NCBI GenBank assembly: GCA_008933995.1
Contig: WARS01000012.1
Coordinates: forward strand, 5,766,001-5,830,000
Source of the DNA: Datnioides undecimradiatus
Lineage: Eukaryota; Chordata; Actinopteri; Lobotiformes; Datnioididae
DNA: 64,000 nucleotides
Direction: 5' to 3'
Part shown: positions 1 to 14,165 of the stretch, one piece after another
Layout: the number at the start of each line of letters is the position of its first letter
Position numbering within the stretch: the first letter of the stretch is position 1
Made by a program: the position numbers and the translations under genes
The notes under the pieces: model-generated
Databases searched by the model: none
The model's input: only the letters and a program-made list of their open reading frames with translations
What the model was told of the DNA's origin: nothing

Positions 1-1800
1 GTAACCATACATGTCAAGTTAGCTAGTTTACTAGAGAGTGACTTACTTCTTCACTTAGTTACAACAGTTACAATTCCTCTGGGTTTGAACATCGTTGGAC
101 ACATTTGGGAAATGTAATTACACAGCTGAACAATAAATATATCATAGGTTTAGTTGGTTTAAGGTATTTTGATTATTAAACTCTTTTTAAGTGAGATATC
201 TCAACTATTTACTGCATCGCACACACTCTTGCACAGGCATTTGTGGTTCAAGGCAATTTTGGGTAGAGAATTATGGTTGCTATTGAAATGGACATGAAGT
301 TTGTCTGAACAAACTTTGATCCCCTGACTTTGTATTTAGGTGTTATAGGAGCAAGTTCAATACATTTCTATTAATGGAGACAGTGTGTTTAAAAGAGGTG
401 CACGTCATGTGAATCATGATCTCCTGATGCAGATGTGGGCCAGGATCTTTGTTGCTGATTGTCTTTGCACATATTTTCTGACAGCCTACTTAGAGCATTG
501 AAACAAATGCTTTCTCAGATTACATTTATGTGCCTGTAACAACTACACTCAGCTACCCAATTACCAAGCTGTGGTTGAAATAGATAAAGTAAATCACTGT
601 GATCAGAATCAAGAGCCTCAGTTACGGCATCGTAGTCCCACTACGTGTCATTGTCATTGCACTTGGTTTTTGGTATATGTGTCTTAGGGATTTCAGCGGC
701 AGAAGATGGCTTTGTAATTGAACCATAATTTCAGTATGATGAAGGGACTCAGCTAACCCTGTTCTGTCTGCACTTATTACAGCCAGGGAGCTTTTTTGTG
801 CTTGTCGTCTAATCCTTCCTAAGCCCATCGGGTTCTTTGGCACAGTTAAATGGAGTTGTCCACTGTTTGATATGAAGTGACCTTCTCTGTGGCAGAGGAA
901 ACTGAATTAGTTCTGCGAGGGCGTTGTCTCTGTCCTGCTATCACTTCCTGCTCCTTTCTTTCTCACCTGCAGTCTCCATATAAAACCCCCTCTCCTGCCT
1001 TTTACATGAATAGATTTGCTCCAAAATGACACCTCCACCATTGTGAGGGTCACCCACTCCTCAAACAATCTGAGCACTTTGTGTAGAAAGTACTAAATGT
1101 CTGAAGATGACAAAATGAGAGCAATTTAATATAGAACTTCTTCATTTTCTGTATTTTCCCCATCCATACTTCTGTCTGTTTTGTGTTTTTTATGTATTTC
1201 ATTCTCATTCTGACTTGTTCTCAGTCTTGTTCTTCATCTATGAAGTTCTTCCTTCTTGTTGTTGCAATAATGGATTACTTATTATTCAATTTCAGCAAAA
1301 CATTTCATGTACAAAAACCTCAATTTCAGATTTTTAGCATTTACTGAAACAAATAAGGAATTCATTAAAGTGTCTTCAAAACCTAACAAGAACAAATGCT
1401 TTAATTTTAAAAGTAATTGTTAAATTAATTTTGTGTTATTTGGTTTTGGATTAAAAAAAGGTCTGTATATGGTTTCTTTATGTTAAAGGAGTGTTGATAT
1501 CATATAACTATGCATAACCCAGAAGAAAAGCAAAGGTCAATCCTGAAGGTTAAATCCCATTAAGCTGTGAGGATTTAAAGTGATCATTTTATAGGATCAA
1601 TAATCATCCTGCACGATATTTTTAGGATACCTGTGGGAATTAAAGTTCCTCTCAATGTCCTGCAGGAATCCTTAGGGAATTTATCATGACATTTTCTTTG
1701 TTAGTAAATATGATGTTAACCACAGGAACTCAGCTCATACTTGCAACTGCAAGATTACAATAGCAAATACACAGAGGCATCACTTTTTGTCATTTTCATA
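1..1800. other. Gene-free intergenic sequence
   Basis: AT-rich single-copy-looking DNA. The only open frames are short and show no domain. No RNA gene or repeat recognised. Confidence 0.6.
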
Positions 1801-2350
1801 TTCCCTTAAAGACATAGTTTGACATTTTTGTAAAAATGTAGTTGAGAAGATTTATACCACTCTCAAATGGTAAATATGCAGCAGGCACATGGTTATTTTA
1901 TACCTGTGTGTAGACTGGAAACAGAGAGCCTGATAACACAAGCTGCCTACTAGCTCATTAATTAACATGTTATATATTATTTGTTCAATCTGTCTAAGGA
2001 GTGAAGTGTAACTATGACAGTTCAATGTTTTACAGGGGTTACATGTGGGACTTCTCTTGGCTGGGTGCAGTGTTTTCCTGGAGTCTTCGCTGGTTGCCTG
2101 GCAACTGCTCCGAGCCAAAAAATAGTCTGGCACATAACTCGTCACTAAGCAAATATATGTGATATAAAGCAGTAATTAGCTCTTTAGAGGCACTGGTCAT
2201 GGGTCGTTATACTTCTGGACACAGTCAGGCTAGCTGTGTCCTCCATTTACAGTCTGTGTGCTAAGCTAAGCTAACTGTCTCCTGGATGTAGTTTCATATA
2301 GACATGGGAGTGGTATCAATCTTCTCATTTGACTCTTTTCAAGTATTTCC
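1801..2350. mobile_element. Decayed non-autonomous element with long inverted arms
   Basis: The left arm (about 1,801-1,990) and right arm (about 2,160-2,350) are inverted copies: GAGAAGATTTATACCACTCT on the left matches GAGAAGATTGATACCACTCC on the reverse strand of the right, and the similarity continues through the AGACTG(G/T)AAA and GAGCTAATTA-like blocks. The pattern (paired arms with a TTGCCTGGCAACTGCTCC-type centre) matches a repeat I know to be common in perciform-type fish genomes. No coding capacity. Exact ends and target duplications were not resolved. Confidence 0.7.
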
Positions 2351-5300
2351 CAACAAGATATTAGTAAATGATACATGATTGTATACCACCAGATCAGTGA
2401 TTATTATTGTACCATATAGTTATCACCACCAGGCACCACCAGAGTATTTATTGTACAGAAACAATCCATTGCACAATCTATTTATAACCTTGTGGTATTA
2501 AAATTGAAAGTCCTTTGGAAATAGCGTCCCACCTTGATTCCACACTTTTCATACAAAAACGAAAAATCTCATTTGAATCAAAACCCCTTGAACACAATTC
2601 CTCCGAACCTCTCTAAAAACCAATCAGCAGCTGAGGGTTTGATGAGAGGCTGATACTGTACCAAGATTTCATCAAGGACACTGTAAGGTCAGATCACCCA
2701 TGACACACATCTGAACAAGAGGATACTGAGTGGTGTGTGTAATAAACCCGTCACAGTATGCAAGTGTGTGTTTGTTAGAGCGAGGCGGGGGGTAGGGCCT
2801 CAGTCATCCATACTCCAAAGCTTTGATATTTTTCCCTAGATTAGGTATTTCCCCGGGAGTCTCTGATGAGGTTCTATTTTTTATCACTGTTACCGTCTTC
2901 AAAATCATTTATTTCTACAGTATATGTGTCTCCTGTGGTTTTATACAAACTCATTCTCCTACGCAGATACTGTGAAATTGCTTTTATAGTTGTTTACCTT
3001 TGCCTGTAACGCTTCCTGCACACATACACATAAAAATGCATGCACATACTATATGCTACTCAAATGCTTGCACATGTAACCTCAAAACATTTATCCATCA
3101 GTTGACTCTCAGGTGGGTTTAAGTGTCACTGCAGGAGTTTTACAATGCATCAGATCTTTGTATGTGTCAGTTTCACAACAGTTTTTTTCTGTTTTCCCTC
3201 CTTGTCTTTTCTCTCTTTTTCAATATGTCAGCCTCCATCCGTCTCCTCCCTCCCCATCCATCCTGCTTCCTTTCTCCATCTCTTTTAAATCTCCAACAAT
3301 CAGCAGCAGTGGAAAGGTTATTTTCCACCTGTATGCCAACACCAGCATCTGCAATTTGGTGTCAGAGGTGCTATTGTATACACCTCAAAGCACCAACGGG
3401 ACAAAAGAAATGTGGGTAATGTGGCCTTGATGGGTTTCCCCACTGACGGTTTTCCCTGAATATCTATCAGAGGGGCTTGTTGTATTTGCTTGAAAGAAGG
3501 GGGAGTTTTTTGTTGCGTATACATGATCTCACACACTCTGTGATCCCTTCGAGACGCTGGACTTTTGTCGATTGGTGCATGGGTTTGTTTGCTGTTGCCA
3601 GGCTTGATTAATCCAATCTAGAGTTAAAAACTGCTCTCTACTGGTCTCAATGGCTTTCTTTAACAGACCTTTCCTATTTGTAAAAGCATTTGCGGTGTCA
3701 CAGGCTATAAACGTGAAAAATATCACAATTTAATTGCAGGCCTCTGTTGTAGTCCGGATGACAGGATCGCAGCACCATTAAAAAAGATGGTGACTGTGTA
3801 ATTGTGATGAATGTCGTGTCAGTGTGTAGCACTGATGGAGACACTAGCCTCTGTGCAAACTGACCAGCTTGCCCTCCTCGCTGGGCCCTGAGGAAGTAAT
3901 GAACTCACGCAGCTGACTCAATTCCCCAGCATGTGTCAGTGCACACACGTAGCATGCGCTGTCACAGAGGATTTATATATTGTACATGCTGTACATGATG
4001 ACACATCACCACGCAGCCTAACATCACATATGCACTCTCACAGTCTCCCCTGGCGTCCACATGTGCAGAGCCACTGATACTCGCTTTCTAAAGTAAACGT
4101 TAATACCCGTCTTCTTCACATATCCACAGAGCGTGGAGACAGTAAAGTGTTTTCTCGGCCTCAGACAACACAAACTTTAATTTCATGACATCAAAGAGCT
4201 GTCTCTTCCTCTCAGTCCCAAACCCTCTGTTTATTTCCTCCACTGAACTTCAATTTTTCTCAAGAGTGTAATTTTCTGTGAGCACCACAATGTCTTGCCT
4301 TTCATGTGTGGGCTCATGTCGTCTGTAATGTGTGTGTTGTGTATGTGTGTTTAAACTGAAGGTGAAGTGTCCAGAAGATGATTTAGATTTTTCATTATAT
4401 GCGTTATCCTTAATATCTGCAAATGTTCGGGGATATTTGTTTTGGCAGAATCCCCCGTTGTTTGATTCATTCGGGTGATGTAATAAATTCAATACAACAT
4501 TAGTAATTTTCCATGAGAAACTCAATTTCAGCTGCAGCAGAAGGGATTCTCTGTGGTGCTCACTATAGCTGCTTCTTTTTTTTTTTTTTTACATCTCACC
4601 TCACTGCAGTCCATTATAAACATTTGCTATCATGGGAGTTTATTATGGGAAAAAACCTACCATGATCCCTCCATCTCCACCTGCTTGTGTGTTCCCCCTT
4701 AATGGCACCCATACGCTTTGACAAGTCTGTAAAATAATCTGTGCTGTGACCCCTCCTGACAAGGGGTTGTGAGCAAAACCATTTTCCTGCTGTTTTACAG
4801 CCTCCCTGATGATTTCTGCTCCTGCAGGCTGGATGCATTTGTTGTGTGCCCCTGATTCGTCTCAGTGTGACCCCGGGGTCACCCTGCAATGCCACGGCAG
4901 CGTTTTCATGCACAGAAAAGTAGCCCCATCTGTGTGTTTGTTGTAAACATTTAGGGTTACCTTGATGGATGAGATGTAAGGCTTAAAATAAGCTGCCAGT
5001 CTTTTGAAGTGGTAAAACCCGCAGCATGTGCAAACATACGCACATGTGTCAAGTTCACACCGGTCTAAGCTGTTTTCTTCACAAAATGCTTGCAGGGAAT
5101 TTTTTAGAAATTAATGTGGTGAAATCATTTCAAAAATTGTTTCTGTGGCTCCCTTTAGCCAAAAGTTAACCCACATTACATTAAGATCTCATCTCTTAAG
5201 CCAAACCCTGAAACTGAAATTTAAATTTTATTCTGTAAAATATTGATTTGCAAGACATCGACTGGTGAAAAACAAATCAACATTCAAAGAAGACCTTTGA

Positions 5301-7784
5301 TGTTGCTCTGTAGAAATGTGAGCATGCTCACGAGCGCATACTTATCCACAAAGGCATTCAAGAATAAATACCAATTAGAGAGTGCTTGTACAGAAGCCCA
5401 TATACATTTGTCTGACCCGAGGTATTTTATTTCCACTTGCTCTGAAACTACATTATAGTCCAACTCAAGTCCCCAGTAAACATTTTAATAAGTTACCTTT
5501 TCATTAAAGGGAAATACGCTCCTTCAGATGAGAAGAAAACGGAAGCATAAAAAGTCAATTAGCTGTGATGGGGTTACGTGCTGGGCTATTATTTTATTCA
5601 TTATTTTATCTTCGCGGTCAGGAGCAGGGTCTATTGTTTTCCCAACCCAGTTTAACTGAAACCAATTCCACTTGTGTACGACGAAAGCTTCAGTGGCTAC
5701 ATCCCCTTAACACCATATGGGGAGCTGAATTCATTGAATGACGGCACATCTTCCTTCAGCTGACTCATGTCTTTGCTGCATTTTTCAGGTGCTACTTGAA
5801 CAGGGACATTTTGTTTTGTTACATTAAAACAATATATTTATATTTGGGTACATATCCTAAGAGTAAATATGCAGTGTAAAGAGGTCAAAAGAAATGTGTG
5901 AATGTTGAGATGAACGTTAACGAGGCTAACTGTTGATGCTAACCTGTGGTCATGGGCTGCAGCAAATTAATTGTGACACTTGGCATGTAACTAGGTTCAA
6001 GGCTGATTGTTTTTGAAAATAGACATAAATATGCATGTCATCTTGTGCATTTCCCGCAGCTTACATGCCCAGTGGCACATTGCTGCCTCTCACAGGTTGG
6101 AAGGTTTGAGGATCTATGCGTCTTCACTCTGATTGACGACTGCAGCGTCATGTCTGGTTGTAGTTCAGCAAAAGTTGGCTCTGATTCTATTTCTTTCCAC
6201 AGCAACACTGCATGTTCTTTCTACAAAATCACACTAACCACATGCAAATTAACAGGAGGGAAGCTTCCTGCATTGCCGGATACAGTGCGAATGCAGCCTA
6301 ATCTTAATCTTAGCAGGCAGCAGCTTTGCTTTCTTCCCTTTCCTGCATACCTGATGCATAAAAAGAATTCTCGAGGACTTTAAGAACACTTAGAGATTTT
6401 TTTTTCTTTAACTTACACTTTGTTATACCGTTCAAATGTGATAAATACCAAATTTCAGACTGTTCAGGAAATCTGGTTTTGACATCTCTTCAAGCAGCAG
6501 ATCAAACGTGCCTTTAAAGGGAAATTTTATTCATTTACACAAAAAAAGCATCTCGCTTTTAGGAGATATGTGATCATTTCCATCTGTGTAAACAGAGCCA
6601 ATCCATTAAATGTCACCTGCTCATGCGTAAAATGTGATCACGCTGGATTTCACTGACAGCTCTCATGGACACCTCATCCCCTGTGGTTAGCCACTGATCC
6701 AGCTATGGGAGGTTCAGTCCTCCCACTGTACACATAACACACACTCACACACATGCCAAACACACACATACATACAGAAGTACACAAAACACACTTCACT
6801 GAACACTTCACCCCCTGTGTGCTTCTCCACTGAGGCTTCTTCTATCCTCTCCATGCTGAGATGCACACACACAGCCAGACATGGATGCATACTCAGTGCT
6901 TACACAGCTATACACAACACACACTATACCTACAACATACACTGTTACATATACAGACACACTTTTGCGCACAAGGCATACAGTCACCACACTTGAAGAG
7001 AGAACGGCTCCGACATTCATGCAGCACATATGCTGTATACTTTTTAAAAATTCATGTACGTGGCCCTCACTTCTGGGACTCCATGCAGGTACTCTGTAGG
7101 CTCAGTGGGGTGATGGTTCGGGTTTTACAGAAATCCGCCAAGTTTGTAGGAGGGATTGGCCCATTTCCTCAGCTCACTGAGAGAGAAAGGGGAGGAAGAC
7201 AAAATCACGCATGTGTCCCTAGGTAGCTAAAACTAAAACTATGTTGGGCCACCAGTCAGTTATTTATGTCCACACTGATATATCACACATTCAATATTGA
7301 ATGGCCTGCCAAGAATTTGTTTACAGACATTCCTGGTGTCAGTGGGGAAAAAACCCTCTGACTGAAACCAAGCTACTTACCTGGAGTACATGCATGAAAC
7401 ATAAAGAAAAACATTAAGTATATACATAGTGTATTAAAATTAATTAGAATCATATTTTTAAACAATTTAATATAGTAGAAATATTGAAATGAAAGTTAAG
7501 GACATGAAGCAGCTTTCAGGGTGAATGTGGTACAACTTGCTGTGGACACATGGTCAATTTATTCAAATCTAAAATTTAAAATCAAAAATTTTGTGGATGC
7601 TAATCACCCAATATCCTAACTCAAGGTCCTCTTACTAGTGTTAACTGATTATGAAAAAATTGTGAAAAACTGAATAAGCTCTGTTAGGAGACCTTGAGAT
7701 GAGAATTTGTCACATTGATCCTGAGGTCACCTGCAACATTGTCATAACTACAAAACTTTAAAATGTTACATAGATTTGTAGCTT
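2351..7784. other. Gene-free intergenic sequence
   Basis: AT-rich DNA with CA/GT-rich patches (about 6,720-6,960), a poly-T run near 4,576-4,591, and no supported gene. Open frames in both directions are short, overlapping and without recognisable domains. Confidence 0.6.
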
Positions 7785-7960
7785 TTACACTTGTTTTTTG
7801 TTCAAACAAACTGGATATAACATGTTAATTAGTGAACTTGTTGTTACTTTTGTGAAAAACCAGGTTAGCTGTTTTTCCCTACTAGCGTAGCTGGTTTGTT
7901 ATCCAGCTAAGTGTAGAGACATTAGAGTGGGATCAACCTTCTCATTTAATTCGCAGCAAA
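7785..7960. mobile_element. Fragment of the same inverted-arm repeat family
   Basis: Shares GGATATAACATGTTAATTAG and a GACATTAGAGTGGGATCAAC/CTTCTCATTT block with the right arm at 2,160-2,350 (GACATGGGAGTGGTATCAAT/CTTCTCATTT). Only one arm is visible. Confidence 0.55.
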
Positions 7961-8625
7961 AAAAGGCCTAAAGCATAAAATATTCAAGGTATTTTGTAAT
8001 TGGGAAGGTTGAATCTGAATCAGCTGAACTGATTAATTCCTTAATAATCTTGCTTAATGACCTTGTTATTTCACTTGTCATTCACATGGTGTTATTAATA
8101 GACTTCACAGTTTGAATAGTCTGATGTTGTTTAGGTAATATGAATTTGAATGGCTGTTTAACACAGCCAACATGTACAAGCTGTAAGTCTGTGCGTTTAA
8201 TCTTAGAAACATAATGATGTATTAAGTATAGTAGGGGATGTACATTGTGAGTAAATGAAAGTATATTTTCATCACCAAAGAAGATAAGACTGACAGGAAT
8301 AAAAATCAGAAACATTGATTCATTTAAATTGATCCACACAGGCAGCAGTTTAACAGGGTACAGTTACTGCTGTGTGTCTGTATGTGTGACGTGTGACAGG
8401 GCCAGCGGTGCTGTTTTGATGGACGCCTGCGTGAACAGTCACATGGGCAGAATGTCACAGCCATATGGTGGCAATGAAGGAGCTGATTAATAGCTCGGAT
8501 GTGTGAAACGGAGGAGCTTTTTTTTTTTGTCTGAACTACTGAGTCAGTGCAAGAGCATGCGGTGTACGTGTTGGTCTGTGTGTCCGTGTGGAGACTGAAT
8601 AGTGCTATGTGTGTTTGGACATGAA

Positions 8626-8646
8626 TGTGTGTGTGTGTGTGTGTGT
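8626..8646 (+). repeat. (TG)n microsatellite
   Basis: Uninterrupted TG dinucleotides, about ten units. Confidence 0.95.
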
Positions 8647-9982
8647 CATGTGTCTACCAGATGGAGCTCTTGACAGTGAACTGTACTGGTGGGGTGGGTC
8701 GGTGGGGGGTTGAGAGGCGACATTGAAATGATGTCACTCAGTCCTTCCTGTCTCCCGCTAATTAAATAAACTCTCTCTCTCCCTGTCTTCCTCTACCTCA
8801 CTCTGTCTCACTGTAATACCATCTGATCTGGATCCCCTGGCGTACATTGCAGGGGCAGGTTGTGTGTGTGTGTGCTAAGAGCGCAGGGGGTTAAATATGC
8901 GGATAAGTCGTCGGGTGCAGTGAATTCATGGCCTTTCCCGTTTGACAAATGCCTCTGTCATCCTCTCGAGGGGCAGCGGCCCTCCATCGACCCTCAAGGT
9001 GCCCTTCCACACATTCAAGTGCGACTGTGAGCATCAAAACCGCAAGTGCGATGAACTTAATGAACAAATATGCAGCTGGTGCCTCTGGGGAACACAGTTA
9101 ACACATTTCATTGTGTCCCACACTACAGTGCACCCACCTTTAGCACGGTTGGCTGCAGAGGAAATCAAACCTTTAAAAGGGTTCAGTTTATACTGAACCC
9201 AAAACGATCTACAAAGTGAGAGCGCTGTGTGGGCAGAGGTGGCTCCAAAGACACATCAGCAGGCACATAGCTGTTGCAATGATTCAACTTGTGACCAGTG
9301 AGAATTAATAATAATGATTTGAAATGAATGTATGTTTACATGAGCTAAGAATAAGAACACTCCTGTATGCATCCTTGAGTGCATCTGGGACAAGTTCAAA
9401 CACAGAAGATGAATTTTAAGATGAGATAATTCACTTTTTTAATATTGTTTTGTCTGCCTGAAGCTGGAATTTCACGTCTTTATACAGAAACACATATAAA
9501 CATCTTTGCAAACCTACGCAAAGCAGGCATCTATGGGTTATTGCAGATCACAGAGGGTCATAGAAGAGCCAACGCATACACCTCCAAATATGCCATGTGC
9601 CAACCTATGGCTAAGAAAGCTTATTGGTAGAAAGTAAGGTAGCAGAAATTAGAAAGTAAAACATACATATGGCAAGTTCTAAAGCAACTTGCACATTCCT
9701 ATGCAGCCCATTTTAGCCTTAGCTAGAGCAAAAATGAAATTCTGTTCCTAAAACAGGAACTTATCCCTACTAACGTCTTGAGTACATCGCCTTGTTGCGC
9801 CCTCTTCTTCTGCAGTGGCTCAATGAACCACCAACTGGACAATTAGCTCCACCTACTGTTAGTCCTCATCAACCAAGCGAGAAGTCCAAATTGCACCTGT
9901 TTTCTCACCTCCGCCACACAGCTGGCCAAACACAACGTTTAGTGAATGTGGATGTAAGAGAGTCATTTTGGAAAGTTACTGA

Positions 9983-10047
9983 GATTGCAGGAAACAATGG
10001 AACAATGATTGCAGGAAACAATGGAACAATGATTGCAGGAAACAATG
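9983..10047 (+). repeat. 24-bp tandem repeat, 2.7 copies
   Basis: The unit GATTGCAGGAAACAATGGAA + CAAT occurs at 9,983-10,006 and 10,007-10,030 without change, then a 17-bp partial copy at 10,031-10,047. The unit is a multiple of three, so the frame 9,792-10,139 shows a repeated IAGNNGTM; that frame is otherwise unsupported as a gene. Confidence 0.95.
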
Positions 10048-10595
10048 AAGTTTCTATTGCTGGAACCGTGAAGGACGGGACTCCAAAGTTTATTGTGCTA
10101 TTTGAGCAACCAACATCTATTTTGTTTGAAGCACAATGATGTCTTTATGAAAAAAGTGCAATGTTTCTTTAATGTTTTTTCTTTAATATGTAACATACTG
10201 AACTTCATCTTCTCAATTAAGAGACATGCCCATTATCCAGGACAAGCTGGTCTTTTTCACTGCAGAGGTAGAAACCAGCAACTGTTGATGTATACTCTGA
10301 ACTTACTTATGCTACTAGTACGACGTTCATCACGAAACCACGTACATTTGAGTTCTCATATTCAATTACTGAATGATTAGTCTGTTCTTCTGGATTGCTC
10401 AGCTAAATGAATCGCTTTCATTTCCAAAACATTATTAAAGAACATGTTTTCACTGGTGACACTTGGGAATGAGAATCTAATCAGAGTCTCCAAACCACAG
10501 AAAAAGAGTGGATTAGATTTTCAAAGTCATTTTCAGCTGCTCTATAACAGAATGTGGTTTATCTGAATGTGAGCGAATCATATTTAATGGCACAG

Positions 10596-10623
10596 TGGGT
10601 GGAGGGGGGGTGGGGGGTGGGGG
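10596..10623 (+). repeat. Strong G-quadruplex-type G-run block
   Basis: GGG, then runs of seven, six and five Gs with loops of one to four bases. About 270 bp before a (TG)n tract. Confidence 0.85.
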
Positions 10624-10885
10624 CGTCCATTAGGGTTCGACATTGTGACAGTGGGGGGAAATGAAAGTTGGTTTTGAGTGGGATGTGACTCCCTGTGTTG
10701 GAGAGGGATGAGGGGCTCCATTTGATACAGTTTGGTCAAAGTGGGCCGGCAGAGTTGAGCTTTACAGTTATGAAAGCAGCTCTGAAATGGAAGTGTGTGG
10801 GTGCCAAGTGCCTTGTCGAACACTCGCTTATCTAATTGCATGTCGACAAGTAGGGGGGGATAAGAGAAAATTAGCTGTGCGCAAA

Positions 10886-10908
10886 TGTGTGTGTGTGTGT
10901 GTGTGTGT
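10886..10908 (+). repeat. (TG)n microsatellite
   Basis: Uninterrupted TG dinucleotides, about 11 units. Confidence 0.95.
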
Positions 10909-12459
10909 TCATTCATCCCATGCCTATTGTAATCCCATCATATGAAATCCATATTATTGCCTGTGTGTTTTGTGGTTTTCAGTGACGTTCTTGCATTTGC
11001 TGTCACTGGCTTTGGGGATGTAATTAGGCTATTTATTAATGTAGATGTACTACTTTTTGCACTGTGTATATCTGTCAGCGTTCTTAATTTCTGCTCTGAT
11101 TGTGTGTTTGCCACAGCTTGTACTGTACTTTCATGTGGATGAGCTCCCTCTCCCCATACTCAGAAGTGTAAATGGAATGACTCGGATTGGAGGCCCAGAT
11201 AATTGCTGTGGGCATTCATCACAACAGCTCCTCTGATGGAGGATCCCAGGTTAGCCTTGCCAAAAGGCTGCCTTGAGTTTTATGTGGGGCTGAAAACACA
11301 TTGCTTTGTTCTTTCATTGCCAAACAAGAACTGATCCTCCCACTGGTCACCCTCACAACATATTACCTGGCACTCTCTCAAGGAAAGGAGGATTATAGCT
11401 GCTATACTTTTATTAAGACTTTTTTATTAAGTGTCACAGAGCAGAGAGTACTGGGAAAATTATTTGTTTTAGGTCAAGGAGATTTAATTACGTGAGACTT
11501 AAGGCCATACCAGCTACCAAGTGGCCAGAACGTACACGACTGCTAAAGCTGCCTCTAAACAAGAAACAAATGAAATTACTCTATCATGCCTATTGCTTAT
11601 ATCGCTACTCTTCACCTGGGATCTGCCTTACATAGAAGGCACAATCAAAAGTTCACACCTATAACAAGTAAAAACTGTATCAGATTTACATTTCACAATC
11701 ACCTAGTGCAATAATGCACTGCTTCTGCTGCTCCTGCCACCACTGGATGTCTTCACCTGTGTCACACTGGTGACCCATGAGCTTGAATTTCATTTTTAAC
11801 TGACTGGGAGGGTGGGTGCTTATGTTGGTGCTGCCAAAAACCTGAGAAACCAGAGAAGCATGTTCTTGTTGACAGGTCTTCTTTGGTTTTGTGCAAATGA
11901 CCATCTGCAAATGGTTACGAAAAACACACAGTACTACAGGTACCGATGTTCATCAAGCAATATAACTACAACTTCTGACTCATAAAAGTTACTGCTCACG
12001 TCTTTAGCATTGCACTTGTTTGTAACAGGAACTTTCAGACCTCAGCTTGTTAGCTTGCCTTGCTAATAATTTTTGTCCTCATCATCACATCAGCTTTGGA
12101 GGCTCATACCAATCTTTACAGTGTCTCTGTGGTGCCACATTTTCTCCATTTATAGATTATGGTTTTGACAGTGCTCCATGGTCCATCCAAAGCCTTCCAT
12201 ATGTTTTAATCTCCCTCTCCTGAATGGAAGTTTTCAGTAGTTAGATCTCAAAGTTTTAAGATCACATTAAAGATAGAAAATTTAAATTATCTGTCATTAG
12301 ATTTAAAAAAACTGCAATTTCATAAAGGCTGCTGTAAATACAATGGATTAGGGCCTCAACATCCATTAAGATCAGTGCTAAACAGTTGTGTCAGTCAGAC
12401 AATCACAAAGATCTGGGACCTCTGGCTGACCAGTCAAAGAGTACTGACATGCATGTGTG

Positions 12460-12620
12460 TGCACATACTCTTGTATTCTTTGTAAGGACCAGCTTAAATG
12501 TTGGAAATGGGTGGCCTTTTCTTCTTCAGGGTTTGGACTTTGGTTTAGGATTAGCTACATTTAGGCTTAGGATTGGCGGTCCTCACAAGTGTAAAAATCC
12601 AAATGTGTGTGTGCATCACA
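12460..12620. mobile_element. Remnant of a teleost dispersed repeat (GGACC...GGTCC type)
   Basis: Begins CTTGTATTCTTTGTAAGGACC and ends GGTCCTCACAAGTGTAAAAA, with TTTAGGATTAGCTACATTTA-like text between. I recognise this GGACC/GGTCCTCACAA layout from a common short fish repeat. Family name cannot be confirmed without a library search. Confidence 0.4.
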
Positions 12621-13248
12621 CTGCTGTATATGTTATAAGTCCTCTGCTGTGATCAGTATGTATGGCGTACAGTGCACCTGCTGCATTATTAACGAACAGT
12701 GTGTGTACGTGTGTGTGCACACATGCACAAGTGTGTAACACATGAAGAGGATGAAAGAGATTCAGACACATGTCCCTTCCAGTTTTTTTCGGCCCTCCCC
12801 CGCCTCCTTTCTCTTCTTTATCTAAACTTCAGTGATGAGACATTCAGGTGTGAATGTCAGCTTGAGTCCTACTACTTCACCTCCACTTAGTCATTTCCCT
12901 CTCAGACCCAGCATGTCTGTCAATAATGTAAAATGCAAATTGAGTCAGGAGGAGTTCAGCATCCCTGTGTGAAGACAGGAGAAGGAGCTGTGGATTCCAG
13001 TTAGAGAAATGAACAATGTAGCGTTCATGTTTCATTCATTAGTACTACCAGGGACGAATAAGAAGAGCATGTGATCAGGTGTGCATCTATGTGCTGTGAA
13101 TGTGCTCAGAGTTAAAGTTGATGCATTTGCGCAGTGCCTCAGAGAAAACTGTGAGTTCTGTGTGCACATGAATGAGCAGTGCTTGATGGGAGCTGACCCC
13201 TGAGAGGAATGCTCCTGTGCATGTATGAGTTTTGCATTAGTGAGCATT

Positions 13249-13263
13249 TGTGTGTGTGTGTGT
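13249..13263 (+). repeat. Short (TG)n microsatellite
   Basis: TG dinucleotides, seven units. Confidence 0.85.
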
Positions 13264-14165
13264 ATGTGCTAACATGAGAGCTGAGACAGTTTGTTTACCT
13301 TGGCTGTACACATGAAACACACATGCATGCTTGTTGTTGTAAGGCTCATGGTGTGCGAGTAGCACTGCTAAGCCCTCAGATCATTCACCCCATGGAAGGA
13401 GCGGGCCTCGACTCCTTTGTTTAATTAACCACTGTAGGATTCATCTGGGACAAATATCCAACTCAGTTCTTCATAAAAATCCTGCAGCAAAACTGCAGCA
13501 TCAAATTTAAAGTGATACTCCACTCATAATCTTAGTCTTTTGATCCTTGAAATACTCAAAAACTATTGGCTTGAAAATACAAGTATATTAATCAGTATAG
13601 TTTCCCTGTTAGTGAGGAGTCTTCGGAAGCTGGTGGTGTCAAAACTAATCCTCTTCCACTTCAGCTCCTAACAGAGCTGCACTTTTCATAATTTACCTCC
13701 TTAGTGTTCACACTAGTTAATATCAAATGAAGAAATGGCTGAATATTTGCATCATTTGAGACTGCTTTGTGTTGCATGAGCAGCTGCAAGGAATCAGGTG
13801 TCAACATTAATCTCATTATACCAGTGAAACCTAACGTTTTGGGGTCATCTCCTGCAGTTGACTCCTGAACCAGTGGAGTTCCTAAATTAAAGTAAACTGC
13901 CTCAAAACCACATGGTGTGAATGTGCCTCCAGGCCATTAGCTGTACCTACAGCTGACAGTGGTACACACTAAGCTAAGACTGTATCTCATACTCCTACAC
14001 TTTTGTTGTGATGTGTGTGTGTTCAAATGGATTTTGTGATCGTCTCCTTGCTTCTTTCATCAACCCAATTTATTATGTCCAAAAAAGCAAGTTATTGAGC
14101 TTTAAGGATGAACTTATTCACGTGAACCAAAATATATTTTTCTTGGTTATTTCTACTTGTAGGTG

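Noticed and set aside
9792..10139. 115-codon open frame with a repeated IAGNNGTM segment
   Set aside because: Apparent protein repeat comes only from the 24-bp DNA tandem repeat; no domain, no splice or promoter context.
10584..10916. 110-codon minus-strand open frame with His/Thr and Pro runs
   Set aside because: Translated (TG)n and G-run low-complexity DNA; no gene context.
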